Assembly (NCBI GenBank): GCA_964447315.1
Contig: CAYURQ010000007.1
Span: forward strand, 1-45,512
Source of the DNA: MWBV01 sp964447315
GTDB lineage: Archaea; Nanobdellota; Nanobdellia; Pacearchaeales; GW2011-AR1
Length of the DNA: 45,512 nucleotides
Direction: 5' to 3'
A program made the position numbers and the translations under genes. Of the stretch, positions 26,201 through 31,925 are shown piece by piece; the stretch's first letter is position 1; every line of letters begins with the position of its first letter. The notes beneath the pieces are model-generated. The model saw nothing but the letters and a program-made list of their open reading frames with translations, searched no databases and was not told where the DNA came from.

Positions 26201-27623
26201 AAAATATGAAAGCTCTGGAGTTTATGCAAATTATACTTGTAATGTTACAATGTGGTGGTTTGATGGAGATGGGGTTTGGAATATTTATGCAAATATAAGT
26301 GATGGTCAAGGAAATAATGCTGGGAATTTAACACAGACTTTAACTGTAAAAACTTTAACTGGATTTGAGATTAGTCCTAGTAGCTTGGATTTTAGTGAAT
26401 TAACTCCAGGAGACACAAATATTACTCCTATAAATTATATATTAATGAATAATACTGGTAATCAGGAGATTATAAGTGGAAATGTTCAGATAAATGCCAG
26501 TGATTTGCGTGGAGAAGATAGTCCTGGTTATTCATTATGGGCTGGAAACTTTTCAGCTAGTCCAAACTCAGGAGTTGATTCTTGTGATATTGGAGCAGGA
26601 AGTGCAACCCAACTTGTTAATTTTACTAATGTTAACATTGCTGGAATTAGCATTCCTGTTGGAAATTACACTAAGAGTGATAGTACAGGGCAAGAAGAAA
26701 TGTATTTTTGTTTGAGAAAAGTTGGATGGGATTTAACAGAGCAGAGATATTCTACTAATAATTTAGGGGCGTGGACAATAAGAATTTTAATGGTTGCTCT
26801 TGCATTTAGGAGAAAGCGTAAAAAAGATAAGGAAAGAAATTATGTTATTCCTATTAGTATATTTAATAAGAAACTTGGAGCTCTTGAGACACTAAGTAAG
26901 TATATGAAAGAGAATTTAGGATTGAGTTACCATGATATTGCAGAAATTTTGAAAAGAGATGATAGAACAATCTGGACTGCTTGTAAAAAAGCTAATGAAA
27001 AACAAGAAGGAAAGATAGAGAATAGAGATGTTGGAAAAGAAATATACTTGCCAATGGAAATTTTTGAAAATCGTGATTTTACTCCTTTAGAAAGTATAAT
27101 TAATTATTTGAAAGTAAAAGGAATGAAATATTCTGAGATAGGAAGATTATTGGATAGAGATGAAAGAAACATCTGGACAGTATATAATAGAATGAAGAAG
27201 AAATTTAGTACTGAAAGTTTAGAAAGTAAGGTTGAAGATATTAGTTTTGATGGATTGCCTACATCTATATTTAATAAAGAGCTTGGGACACTTGAAAGTA
27301 TTAGTAAATATATGAAAGAAAATCTAGGAATGAGTTATAAAGAAATTGCAAATGAATTAAATAGAGATCAAAGAACAATCTGGAGTTCTTATCATAAAGC
27401 TATTGAAAAGAAAAAAGATAAATTTGAATTAGAAAAAGACAAGGTTTATGGTTACATTGATTTAAATATTTTCAGAGATAGAAATTTTACTCCTTTAGAA
27501 AGTATAATTAATTATTTGAAAGTAAAAGGAATGAAATATTCTGAGATAGGAAGATTATTGGATAGAGATGAAAGAAACATCTGGACAGTATATAATAGGA
27601 TTTTTAAGAAGAAAAAACAATAA
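14298..27623 (+). CDS. Giant multidomain surface protein with C-terminal helix-turn-helix repeats
   Basis: This open frame of 4441 codons crosses a 100-N gap. In order: two related basic helical units (about 29-97 and 157-227, each with ISYERY/ISFERY and LDEWVSHY/LEEWVSYY); a membrane helix (269-290); an acidic Ser/Glu/Thr repeat region holding the gap (477-606); LamG/concanavalin-like domain (1045-1255); three right-handed beta-helix regions rich in NNT/NNS (about 1300-2675), each ended by a related Ig-like module; four more LamG-like domains (2715-3865); Ig-like domains; a short hydrophobic stretch and RRKRKK (about 4166-4180); four helix-turn-helix units (4181-4441). N-glycosylation sequons are abundant. 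The start is uncertain (ATG at 14298 or 14331). Role: probably adhesion or a cell-contact receptor (inference); the DNA-binding-like C-terminus is unusual. Confidence 0.8.
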   Translation: MFISNNTHIVGMGRTNLAKARARANALKKELHDAIEKRKKISNYLRKLRKDFDSKKISYERYHSILIKEQNGKMLDEWVSHYDEKISKLKILIHETNNSSKQEKVFSEKIQTLKELQGNNTLTKSKEKKLGISPSHKKTSDTSGVKNPDKTEVNSQNEIRLNIRSCIEKRNKIQNYLKALHYEYNVGRISFERYQKILNKENQGKTLEEWVSYYEEKIFSLRTRLYHKEKQNLSLEKINSGIARTEKQESGKSAENFLVQRKKLSIKASPITIFSALLVVAVFLVLFFGKGSFLGFAIFGQGSQVEFTQDIGKGFYETTNYSFSLDAQGNLTRFEISGYIEGSGSVKVYLEDYLVYERPRQIITQETQTLSQENITNQIIQEDNQSNLSQKIINENQDENISSSIITGLATEDSESESSVQNSDISNSEEIVETVSQIGIEDTMSEGVSETESEVSLSQEEISLIPSEIQETISTDTSYSENQTEGVSKETYSGXXXXXXXXXXXXXXXXXXXXXXXXXXXXXXXXXXSSISEQEINETEIEIPEQNTDITINQSVEISNQTSYSENQTEGVSKETYSGISPSLENETSSISEQEINETEIEIPEQPDEIVQEIEQAITRFIKTCDETCDLKQENLSKSNYTLKIEIDNSRLYLESFTYLLELSENLTTDSLNQTNITNYTVKQYPAKVGEMVKWEKIIELNETKLNESKDKEVEIEFEIEDFAEEILVEDEKGKKIIDVRDVDDIRNKFVEKKEPKEIGKLKNVTLKLKEKDTKKYNLTYETPPAEKFEENVSESKKIVNVSAPMKYKEIIVEVELPSPVKNKSAQVTWVNKDKIIPKENLTFIDEDNDSLYEKISWNVSGFLNETETFEIDLVILNPIEYLKDGDVWIVRFETIGTANLSIWSENAAFEEIQNDSNLTIDEMEFLNLSCGNKSLSERLVVLDEENNSYNYTEISFNDSIKPYKFFVEDYYCEDIGSFSNYMNIAGYAILEFEFANERYTLRERAIDPISAITWEDPTPDDGERINDDFVYLNTTIVSDEETSAWFDWNNSLVGYWSFDYSNSTGIFDNSSYSAFGEFVNGIGEENIIPGVRGNAIDLSSDTGYIDLGNPSYMNFTHSNATFSVSFWMKKNSNTTNSVPLGHVAGGVAGWMFYGVNSLGFYVYDYEDDSVYMEVPINKWIHVVGVSNDTHSCIYQNGVLKDCDAKGAGAPLPDNDNLLIGTYYITQDPNYNGSIDEVMIFNISLSSQEIKALYNNTANRLYNNFTDLDYGDYNYSVYAIDESGNLNITDDREVTTSEGSQCGTISAANQVYTLQNNVTSTGTCFTLAANNITLDCNGYWINYSTGGAQSTYGIYSSGYENHTIRNCYLTDGNNASAKNYRTAISMVSVNNTIIENNYIQTYGPWLRGISFSLYNKGMIVRNNIINLSGDSGYGVQFGGSKESGNLTFFNNSIYTYGESVPGIYSANMDTSGGNPIPSNFSFNKIFTYGHNSFGIYVYVSSNSTFSNNDVFSDSSYGYYSVVSHNNTFYSNNFSGFYGGYLSRSKMNYFYDNLFNSSSNYGIYLYDSSENIFMRNNYFTSGSYAIYFSSSNYTNFTDCVSVSSGNTDVYVTSDSGSIENYFTNCSYDSEDVNGAGNWISRQWYYQSYVNDTDGNALENANVSVYNSSGVLAFTELVNGSGWISRYNLTEYINTGGTRVYQNNYLIHANLSGYNNQTEQYNLSVEQNNLNDYFTLSETSECLYMDTDNQVYTLQNNVSDIDTCFSVVADNVTIDCNGYWINYSYGGGNYEHGVVGSGVDNLTVKNCNFIDGNWTTTNAGRAALYFSGTNNSLALNNTFDVNITYGILLNNRANNNTLTNNTAKSWSGIAIYILSSDNNTLINNFGNSTLNTGLGLSSADNCTLRNNTGMSASSSDYGLSISNSEDGYFINNTGMNNIYRGGLVSGDRNNLTENNWSTTGGSISIIVTGHNNTFINNTAYGGSGHGFYITGESNTFKDNTGKSSSQRGFVFASSHNGTYINNTARSDSNIAWYIDSSENNTLASNFVESQSSSGFYIEDRSSHNTLLGNNVSSYGNAVGIYILYKSTNNTLINNYGSSGGTAYGIALSSGSDDNILINNTARSASNRGLQVFNSSNNVIIGLNSSGVRALNIGNSNYTNVSDCLYLSGSSADVYVEGDFYATGNILVNCSYDLGEETVTGSNSEISRQWYYQTYVNDSNGNALENVNVSVYNSSNMLAFTELTDATGFISRKNLTEYINTGGTRSYHNNFTIFVNLSGTNNASDMNYNLSIQENNLEDYFELEDTLDCGTLSDSNTVYTLTKNVTSSGTCFTISAENVTLDCNDYWINYGAEGSSGYGISASSDGVYVKNCNVIDGNFSGSTGRRGIVYANLNHGIIENTFVNVSKSFGIRVEGSTNITLTNNTAYTYSDNTEGIYLVNLHNSYLENNTGISKGDSGYFISSSSNNTFVNLIGESISSNYGFYLTNVSYSTFIDCYGNGSGNWAGFRLTDWSHDNTFIRPSAFATYGFWIKQSNDTILQDCVDIESSSFDVNIQSDDFSLRTTLINCSIDSSGVGGSNNLINQWYYQSYVNLSNGTLVSGANVSFYNSSGVLAFTEPTNSSGWISKQNLTEYVNYGGTRSYYNNYLININDSTYGNKTEQYNLSVDLNNLNDYFEFDIDYPLISFENPTSEDEETINDSFIYVNVSSSDSGRGNNNLSVFINFNDSVLGWWRMDDVNYSGYGAEVYDYFGNYNGTAQGNAIPILDGIFGGGISYSGTQGAGGSGGCVVLPDIDTPDEVTLSIWYKPRTVSSSASVIQKNPGGCGDPFEIYTSTNQVAWRIYNETNDCVTYYSGAVLTVGEWTHIATTYNGTLMKIYIDGVEVLSEPNTGKMNLNDYPISVGSAVFSNGTCSSWFNNGTADDFIIFNRSLSLGEIQGLYANTSSKYLEHNFTSLSEANYTIKAYSQDMSGNVNSTEDRTIRLTLPASIFDPDENLIGHWTFDEGDATFGTTIVDESVNGNDGSIAESQMWSIDGIIGSSALYGNDSAGYVLVPYDSSLNSQNITISAWLYNNDSSTDTYAYIRRVGEWHIRRSSGYWDFDGEGSWNPGLINPQEYSFASNQNQWHLHTLVIDMNAQEVRFYVDGEQIGGNESFTTAASSTTNSLYLGRFSSGYRWNGGMDDYRLYNYSMSGNDVYNLFEYNTQYLAPRYSYTSTNNSFAGQITKFLTKVEDFNLYPNGTYIFSTNNTGEWVNDSEVNFTANLDYTDSVRTLNSTVGNFVSFRWYLWDNAGNITTTKIYNLTVLEADATSPTITFESPTPDNDSYTNSDVNIVANISDLYDTSSFIDFDNSLLLWLPMEGNSLDYSSYNWSVTDGGVTYGDGIRGHGAEDFTSSADLTIDSDLDYASTNMTIAFWMYVESNAIPSRQNPLGKAYGGDGTFTLERSGSISFFFGSSGANDQNYTSDSSGDIAENGTWAHWVITRDRTNRITQWYKNGQASGSPYQYSYIYDPVHSTNALSIGDDYVNPLNGTLDEVMIFNRTLTQEEVLALYSSQTNKFNVSFEDLDEGQHDYVVYAVDKYGNQNSSERNFIVDSTWPQITWENPTPDPGETVTEDFVYLNATITDSSETSAWFDWNRSLVGYWSFDYYNSTHVFDNSSYGILGEFGGNDFGTSNLTNAVRGKGVDFDASDDIITISNADNLQSFTEITLATWIKFRGLDYSGGNGTLNTFAKKGHPDSLDPHSGFWFSYDNRNNEGKFTYLCFGDTEGGYSGGENNFGDPEYQYTFENDVWYHLAITIDSDEQAKLFINGSQHGSTKQFSNLNLSNVDSVLELGEFSVHDFNGSMDEFMIFNRSFSEQEILALYNNTANRLYNNFTDLQGGNYTYNIYTIDSSGNLNITDEREVKFEATPKIYDIMDVSDVDLTLGPSATYVIVNFSVSDENGATDLDDSTAMINLTQSGEETRFSEISGCTKYESSGVYANYTCNVTMWWFDGDGVWNIYANISDGQGNNAGNLTQTLTVKTLTGFEISPSSLDFSELTPGDTNITPINYILMNNTGNQEIISGNVQINASDLRGEDSPGYSLWAGNFSASPNSGVDSCDIGAGSATQLVNFTNVNIAGISIPVGNYTKSDSTGQEEMYFCLRKVGWDLTEQRYSTNNLGAWTIRILMVALAFRRKRKKDKERNYVIPISIFNKKLGALETLSKYMKENLGLSYHDIAEILKRDDRTIWTACKKANEKQEGKIENRDVGKEIYLPMEIFENRDFTPLESIINYLKVKGMKYSEIGRLLDRDERNIWTVYNRMKKKFSTESLESKVEDISFDGLPTSIFNKELGTLESISKYMKENLGMSYKEIANELNRDQRTIWSSYHKAIEKKKDKFELEKDKVYGYIDLNIFRDRNFTPLESIINYLKVKGMKYSEIGRLLDRDERNIWTVYNRIFKKKKQ
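15726..16114. repeat. 180-bp-class in-frame repeat interrupted by assembly gap
   Basis: The segment beginning ACATCATATTCAGAAAATC occurs at 15726 and again at 15981. The segment CTCTTCTATTTCTGAACAAG occurs at 15881 and at 16061. Filling the gap by analogy with the complete copy needs only 25 nt, giving a unit of about 180 bp (60 residues). More copies may be hidden. Confidence 0.75.
15781..15880. other. Assembly gap (100 N)
   Basis: Exactly 100 N, a usual placeholder for a gap of unknown length, sits inside a long repeat. 100 and 25 leave the same remainder modulo 3, so the frame shown is the one expected if the gap hides a partial repeat unit. Confidence 0.95.
26839..27620 (+). repeat. Four helix-turn-helix units at the C-terminus of the giant protein
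   Basis: Units lie at about 26839-27002, 27040-27203, 27247-27416 and 27447-27620. Each has IF-x-(L/F), a helix (LESI..Y), then SY.EIA/YSEIG, R(D/E)(D/Q)R.IW and a basic end. Units 1 and 3 resemble each other, as do 2 and 4. The 114 bp at 27077-27190 and 27485-27598 are identical (408 bp apart), showing recent duplication of a two-unit block. Confidence 0.8.
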
Positions 27624-27667
27624 TCTTTAAAAAGAATATTAGACATTACTATATCATAATAAAAAGG

Positions 27668-28609
27668 ATGAAAAAGATGAAAAAGAGGAATTTATCAATA
27701 GTAAGTGTTATATTATTAATGTTATTATTGATTTCTTTTACTTCTGCTGGTTTTCTTGATTTTTTAAGACCAACTGGTAAAGCAATGGATTCTCCTCTTG
27801 ATATTAATGTTTCAGTAACTTCTGGAGCTCCTGATATTTATTATGTTTTTTCAACTCCTGCAACTGGTTTAAATCTTGGTCCTAATCCCACATATCTTCA
27901 TATTAATTTTTCAGTAAGTGATTCAGATGGGGCTTCTAATATAAATAATGCTACTGCTGCTGTTAATATTTCTAAATCTGGTGAAGCTGTGAGATATAAT
28001 AGTTCTTGTGCATTAGTTGATTATTCAGGAGATTATGCAAACTTTAGTTGTCTTGTTATTGCTTGGTGGTTTGATGATGATGGTGATTGGAATATGAATG
28101 TAAATATAAGTGATTTAAATGGCAATGTTGCTTCTAACACCACAGAAACTTTTTCCATTGATACTCTTACAGGATTTGAAATGTCTCCTTCTTCAATAAC
28201 TTTCTCAACACTTACACCAGGAACTTATAATCAAACACCTACAAATTATATAAGTATGAATAATACTGGAAATGATCCTATTGCCTCTGGAAGTGTATCA
28301 ATTAATGCAACTAATCTTATAGGAGAGGATAATCCTTCTCAAGCATTATGGGCTGCAAATTTTTCAGCTAGTTCTCTTACAGGGGGGAAAACAGAATGTA
28401 ATATTACTGAAGATGCAACAGCATTAGTTGAAGATGATTTTGTTGGAATTACAGGAGTTGTTTTAAATGATGGAAATTATACTGTTAATGGAGGTGGAAA
28501 TGGCCAAGAAGATATGTATCTTTGTTTGAGAGAAGTTGGAGCTGAATTGTCTCAACAGTATTATTCATCAACTGGAGCAGCAAGGGCATGGACTGTACAG
28601 GTAGCATAA
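27668..28609 (+). CDS. Secreted protein paralogous to the C-terminal extracellular part of the giant protein
   Basis: This 313-residue protein starts with a clear signal peptide (MKKMKKRNLS, then VILLMLLLISFTSAG). An Ig-like domain follows (HINFSVSDSDGASNINN...WWFDDDGDWNM), then a second domain from TGFEMSPSSITFSTLTPG to the end (QEDMYLCLREVGAELSQ). Both domains match residues about 3905-4165 of the giant protein (TGFEISPSSLDFSELTPG, QEEMYFCLRKVGWDLTE). It ends at AWTVQVA, whereas the giant protein continues into a hydrophobic stretch and the helix-turn-helix units. It has no membrane anchor of its own, so it is probably secreted or part of a surface assembly. A TATA-like box near 27629 and AAAAAGG before the ATG suggest its own promoter with a short leader. 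Confidence 0.75.
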   Translation: MKKMKKRNLSIVSVILLMLLLISFTSAGFLDFLRPTGKAMDSPLDINVSVTSGAPDIYYVFSTPATGLNLGPNPTYLHINFSVSDSDGASNINNATAAVNISKSGEAVRYNSSCALVDYSGDYANFSCLVIAWWFDDDGDWNMNVNISDLNGNVASNTTETFSIDTLTGFEMSPSSITFSTLTPGTYNQTPTNYISMNNTGNDPIASGSVSINATNLIGEDNPSQALWAANFSASSLTGGKTECNITEDATALVEDDFVGITGVVLNDGNYTVNGGGNGQEDMYLCLREVGAELSQQYYSSTGAARAWTVQVA

Positions 28610-28610
28610 A

Positions 28611-29267
28611 ATGAAAAAGAATAATTTAACTAATAAATTTGCAATGGTTTTATTACTTGGGGTTTTATTTTTAATTCCAGTATCTGCTTTTGGAATATCC
28701 ACCCCTTATATGAAAGAAGTAGAGGGTGTTAGAATTTATGAAGCTTATCAAAATAATGTAGAGGATTTTATTATTGTTTTACAGAGTGGAACAGAGGAAC
28801 CTATGAATGTTCAAATAGAAATTATTGAAGGATCTGAAGTAATAGAATTAATGGAAGAGAACAACCTTTTTTTAGTAAATCCTGGTGAAAAAGTTCCTGT
28901 TCAATTTAGAATTGTTTCTCCGCCAGGGGCTCAAATTGGAGATAAATATAGTGTAAGAGTTTCTTTTTCATCTTCAGAGGTTGGTGAAGGAGCTTTAGCT
29001 TTTAGTACTTCTATAGAAAAATCATTTGATGTCTTATTGGTTGAATTACCTATTTTTACTAAAACTTCTGAACCAGAAGACCAAAGGAGTAAAGTGGTTT
29101 TAATTATTTTTATTGCAATAATAGTTCTATTGGTGTTTTTGATAATTTTAATTAAAGTTAAAAAAACTAAAAAACAAAGTTCAATAATAAAATCTGAATC
29201 TAAAACTAAAGTTAATAAAAAGGAAAATTCTTTAGTAAAGAAAAAGGCTGTAAAAAAGAAAAAATAA
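28611..29267 (+). CDS. Surface protein with signal peptide, Ig-like domain and C-terminal membrane anchor
   Basis: This 218-residue protein begins 2 nt after the preceding stop, so the two are co-transcribed. It has a signal peptide (about 1-28, ending near VSAFG) and an all-beta domain (about 40-150) typical of NEW3/Ig-like stabilising domains. Then come a strong membrane helix (about 163-185: VVLIIFIAIIVLLVFLIILI) and a lysine-rich cytoplasmic tail ending in KKKAVKKKK. The topology is outside beta domain, inside basic tail. No specific function is readable; it probably anchors or stabilises the secreted protein encoded just upstream. Confidence 0.72.
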   Translation: MKKNNLTNKFAMVLLLGVLFLIPVSAFGISTPYMKEVEGVRIYEAYQNNVEDFIIVLQSGTEEPMNVQIEIIEGSEVIELMEENNLFLVNPGEKVPVQFRIVSPPGAQIGDKYSVRVSFSSSEVGEGALAFSTSIEKSFDVLLVELPIFTKTSEPEDQRSKVVLIIFIAIIVLLVFLIILIKVKKTKKQSSIIKSESKTKVNKKENSLVKKKAVKKKK

Positions 29268-29319
29268 ATATTTTTTCTAATCGGGCAAATTTTAAAAGTC
29301 TCTATTAACTTTAAATTAA

Positions 29320-31188
29320 ATGAAAAGAGGAATAATTTTTTTTGTTTTTTTGTGGGGATTTATTTTGTTTTTACCTTTTATATCTCCTGATACTATAACA
29401 GGAGATACAGTAACAGGAGAGGTAATTACTGGAGAAGCAATGAGTCAACAAATTAGTATGAAGATTTTTGTTGAAGTTACGGGAATTTATCTTTCACTTG
29501 ATAGGCCTCTTAATGAAACATATAGATTTACTAATTTTATTCCAGTTGATTATACTATTCAAAATTACGAAAGTCTTTGGTATAATATAGATAATACTGA
29601 AAATATTACTCTAACAGAGCCATCAACTTTTAGTACCATAGAAGGAGCTCATACACTTTATCTTTTTGCAAATGATTCTAGTTCAAATTTGAAAATGAGG
29701 ACAATTAGTTTTTTTGTCAACACCAGTGCCTTTATTGTGAATTATGATGAGTTTAAAGGGCTTAATAAAGGAGATTCAACTGATTTTGATGTTTATACTT
29801 ATGAAAGGTTGCAAGATTTATATTCTGTTGTTTTAGAAAATACAGAATATGGTAAAATTGAATTTCATCAATCAATTAATTTAACTAATGATTCAAATCC
29901 TTTGGATGCAAGAGCTTATATTGATGAGAATGTTGAAATTTCTTTTAATAAAGTAGAAATAGATATAAATGATCTTCCTAATTTGAATAAATCTGCAAGT
30001 ATTTGGTTATATGGATTGGATTTTGATTATCCTAAAATTTTGAGAAATGGCGAAGATTGTCCGAGTGATATTTGTATTTTTGAGAGCTATAATTTTAGTA
30101 CAGGAACTTTAAAATTTAATGTAACAATGTTTAGTTATTATTCTGCAAAAGAAAATACTACTGAAGGAGAGGAAGGAGATGGAGGATCTGGTGGAAGTTC
30201 TGGTGGAAGTGGAGTAGGAATTTTTGAAGGACCAGATGTTCAAGTTCCTGTTTTTCCTCAAACTTCTTATTTTGATTTAGATAAAGAAGAAATTAAAGTT
30301 GAGCTTAAACAAGGAGAAACAAAACAAGAGATTATAAGGATTAGAAATAATGATAATAGGACATTGCAATTTTTAATTTTACAAGAGAGGCTTGATGAGG
30401 TTATCTTGATTGATGAAAATAGTTTTTCTTTAAAACCTGGAGAGGAAAAGGAAGTTATTCTTGATTTTATTGCCAGAGAAAATAACTTGCCGGATTTGTA
30501 TTTAGGAAAGATAATTGTTGAAAGTGAAGGCTCTTCACAAGAAATTTTTGTTTCAGTTGAAGTTGAAACTAAAAAAGCATTGTTTGATGTAAAAGCAACT
30601 ATTCCTTGGAGATATAAAAATATAAAATCAGGTCAGGAAATTCTTTCTGAAATAGAATTAACTAATTTGGGAGATGTTGGCAAGGTAGATGTTAGTGTAG
30701 AATATAGCATTAGAGATAGAGATAATAATGTTTTAATTAAAGAACACGAAGAATTAGCTGTTGAAACAAGAGTGGAGTATGAAAAGAAGTTTTTAATTCC
30801 AGAAGATATTGAAAGTGGAGATTATGTTTTTTATGTAGCTATATTTTATGATGGTGAAGTTGCAAGCTCTAGTTCTTGGTTTTCAATTAAAGATAAAAGA
30901 ACTATTAATTGGGCTTTGGCAAGTCTTTATGCTTTTTTATTGTTTATTGTGTTTTCTATAATTAGATTGTATCAGTTATATGTTAAAGAAGAAAGAAGAG
31001 AGCATGTTAAAAAAATTGAGGAAGAAGAAGCAAGACAAGAAAAATTAAATAAATCCAAAGATAAAATTAATACTAAGAAAGTTATTAAAAAGAAAGTTTT
31101 TAATAATCCTGAGAAAAGAAAAGGAATTGACTTGCCTGATTTAGAAGAAAAAAAATCTATAACAGATATAATTCTAGGAAAAAAGTAA
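29320..31188 (+). CDS. Type I membrane surface protein with NEW3-like domains and coiled-coil tail
   Basis: This 622-residue protein has a signal peptide (about 1-20) and a short TGD/TGE repeat (TITGDTVTGEVITGEAM). Beta-rich domains follow (about 45-285, with CPSDIC), then a Gly/Ser linker (GGSGGSSGGSG, about 292-302) and two Ig/NEW3-like domains (about 315-525; YFDLDKEEIKVELKQGETKQ, ELTNLGDVGKVDVSVEYSI). A membrane helix (about 533-553) and a charged coiled-coil cytoplasmic tail end the protein. NEW3-like domains recur in archaeal S-layer-associated proteins. A TATA-like box (29288-29298) about 27 nt upstream indicates a separate promoter. Its position after the giant protein points to a shared cell-surface function (inference). 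Confidence 0.75.
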   Translation: MKRGIIFFVFLWGFILFLPFISPDTITGDTVTGEVITGEAMSQQISMKIFVEVTGIYLSLDRPLNETYRFTNFIPVDYTIQNYESLWYNIDNTENITLTEPSTFSTIEGAHTLYLFANDSSSNLKMRTISFFVNTSAFIVNYDEFKGLNKGDSTDFDVYTYERLQDLYSVVLENTEYGKIEFHQSINLTNDSNPLDARAYIDENVEISFNKVEIDINDLPNLNKSASIWLYGLDFDYPKILRNGEDCPSDICIFESYNFSTGTLKFNVTMFSYYSAKENTTEGEEGDGGSGGSSGGSGVGIFEGPDVQVPVFPQTSYFDLDKEEIKVELKQGETKQEIIRIRNNDNRTLQFLILQERLDEVILIDENSFSLKPGEEKEVILDFIARENNLPDLYLGKIIVESEGSSQEIFVSVEVETKKALFDVKATIPWRYKNIKSGQEILSEIELTNLGDVGKVDVSVEYSIRDRDNNVLIKEHEELAVETRVEYEKKFLIPEDIESGDYVFYVAIFYDGEVASSSSWFSIKDKRTINWALASLYAFLLFIVFSIIRLYQLYVKEERREHVKKIEEEEARQEKLNKSKDKINTKKVIKKKVFNNPEKRKGIDLPDLEEKKSITDIILGKK

Positions 31189-31189
31189 T

Positions 31190-31603
31190 TTATTCTCCAA
31201 GAACTTTTATTAAAATTCTTTTATTTCTTTGGCCGTCAAATTCTCCGTAAAATATTTCTTCCCAAGGGCCAAAATCCATTTTTCCGTTGCTTATAGCTAT
31301 TGTTGTTTCTCTTCCCATTATTGTTCTCCAGAGATGTGCAAAACCGTTATCTTCTCCTGTTTGATGATGATTGTAATCAAAATCTTTTGGAGCTATTTTT
31401 TCCAGCCAATTTTTGAAGTCTTGAATTAATCCAGATTCATTATCATTAATAAACACTGAAGCTGTTATATGCATTGGATTAACTAAAACAATTCCTTCTT
31501 TAATTCCTGAATGATTTACTGCTTCTTGGACTTCATTAGTTATATTAATAAATTGAATTCTTTCTTTTGTGTTTATTGTTAGATGTTTTGTGTAGGTTTT
31601 CAT
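31190..31603 (-). CDS. yjbQ: YjbQ/UPF0047 family protein
   Basis: This 137-residue protein has conserved UPF0047 features: VNPMHITASVFINDNE, YNHHQTGEDNGFAHL and the C-terminal GPWEEIFYGEFDGQR. Family members show weak thiamine-phosphate-synthase activity, and their biological role is unsettled. The conserved His/Asp/Glu residues around the HH pair suggest a metal or phosphate site. The start at 31603 lies about 32 nt from the TATA-like box at 31629-31640, which also faces the divergent gene at 31660. Confidence 0.9.
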   Translation of the reverse strand: MKTYTKHLTINTKERIQFINITNEVQEAVNHSGIKEGIVLVNPMHITASVFINDNESGLIQDFKNWLEKIAPKDFDYNHHQTGEDNGFAHLWRTIMGRETTIAISNGKMDFGPWEEIFYGEFDGQRNKRILIKVLGE

Positions 31604-31659
31604 TTTTCTTTATTTAATTAGGACAAAAGGTTTATAAAAAGATTATTGTTTCAGATGTT

Positions 31660-31908
31660 ATGGCATGGAAAACATATCTTGTTATTTATTTTGGAACAAA
31701 GAAGATGAAACCTTCTGAAGTTGCTAAGAGACTTGAGAGCCTTGGATTTAAAACAAATTTTGGTTCTGTTGATTTTATTTATGAATGGAAAGAAAAACCA
31801 GTAAAAGAGCAGGTTCTTGAATTAGCTGATAAAGTTAACGACAAGTTGAAAGATAGTGGAGTTATTTTTAATTTAGATACTCAAAAGCAATTGGGTTATA
31901 AATTTTAG
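31660..31908 (+). CDS. Small conserved-looking alpha/beta protein, unknown
   Basis: This 82-residue soluble protein has a beta-alpha-beta-beta-alpha-beta pattern (TYLVIYFG, PSEVAKRLESLGF, SVDFIYEW, VKEQVLELADKV, VIFNLDT) that suggests a ferredoxin-like fold. I do not recognise a named family. No signal peptide. A TATA-like box (31629-31640) is about 25 nt upstream of the start. The good predicted structure and clean start favour a real gene. Confidence 0.68.
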   Translation: MAWKTYLVIYFGTKKMKPSEVAKRLESLGFKTNFGSVDFIYEWKEKPVKEQVLELADKVNDKLKDSGVIFNLDTQKQLGYKF

Positions 31909-31925
31909 ATATATTCTATAAAAAT

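Noticed and set aside
26800..27623. Helix-turn-helix tail as an independent gene fused by sequencing error
   Set aside because: No stop or disrupted stretch is visible at the junction and the frame is continuous; it remains possible and is listed as a refuting test.
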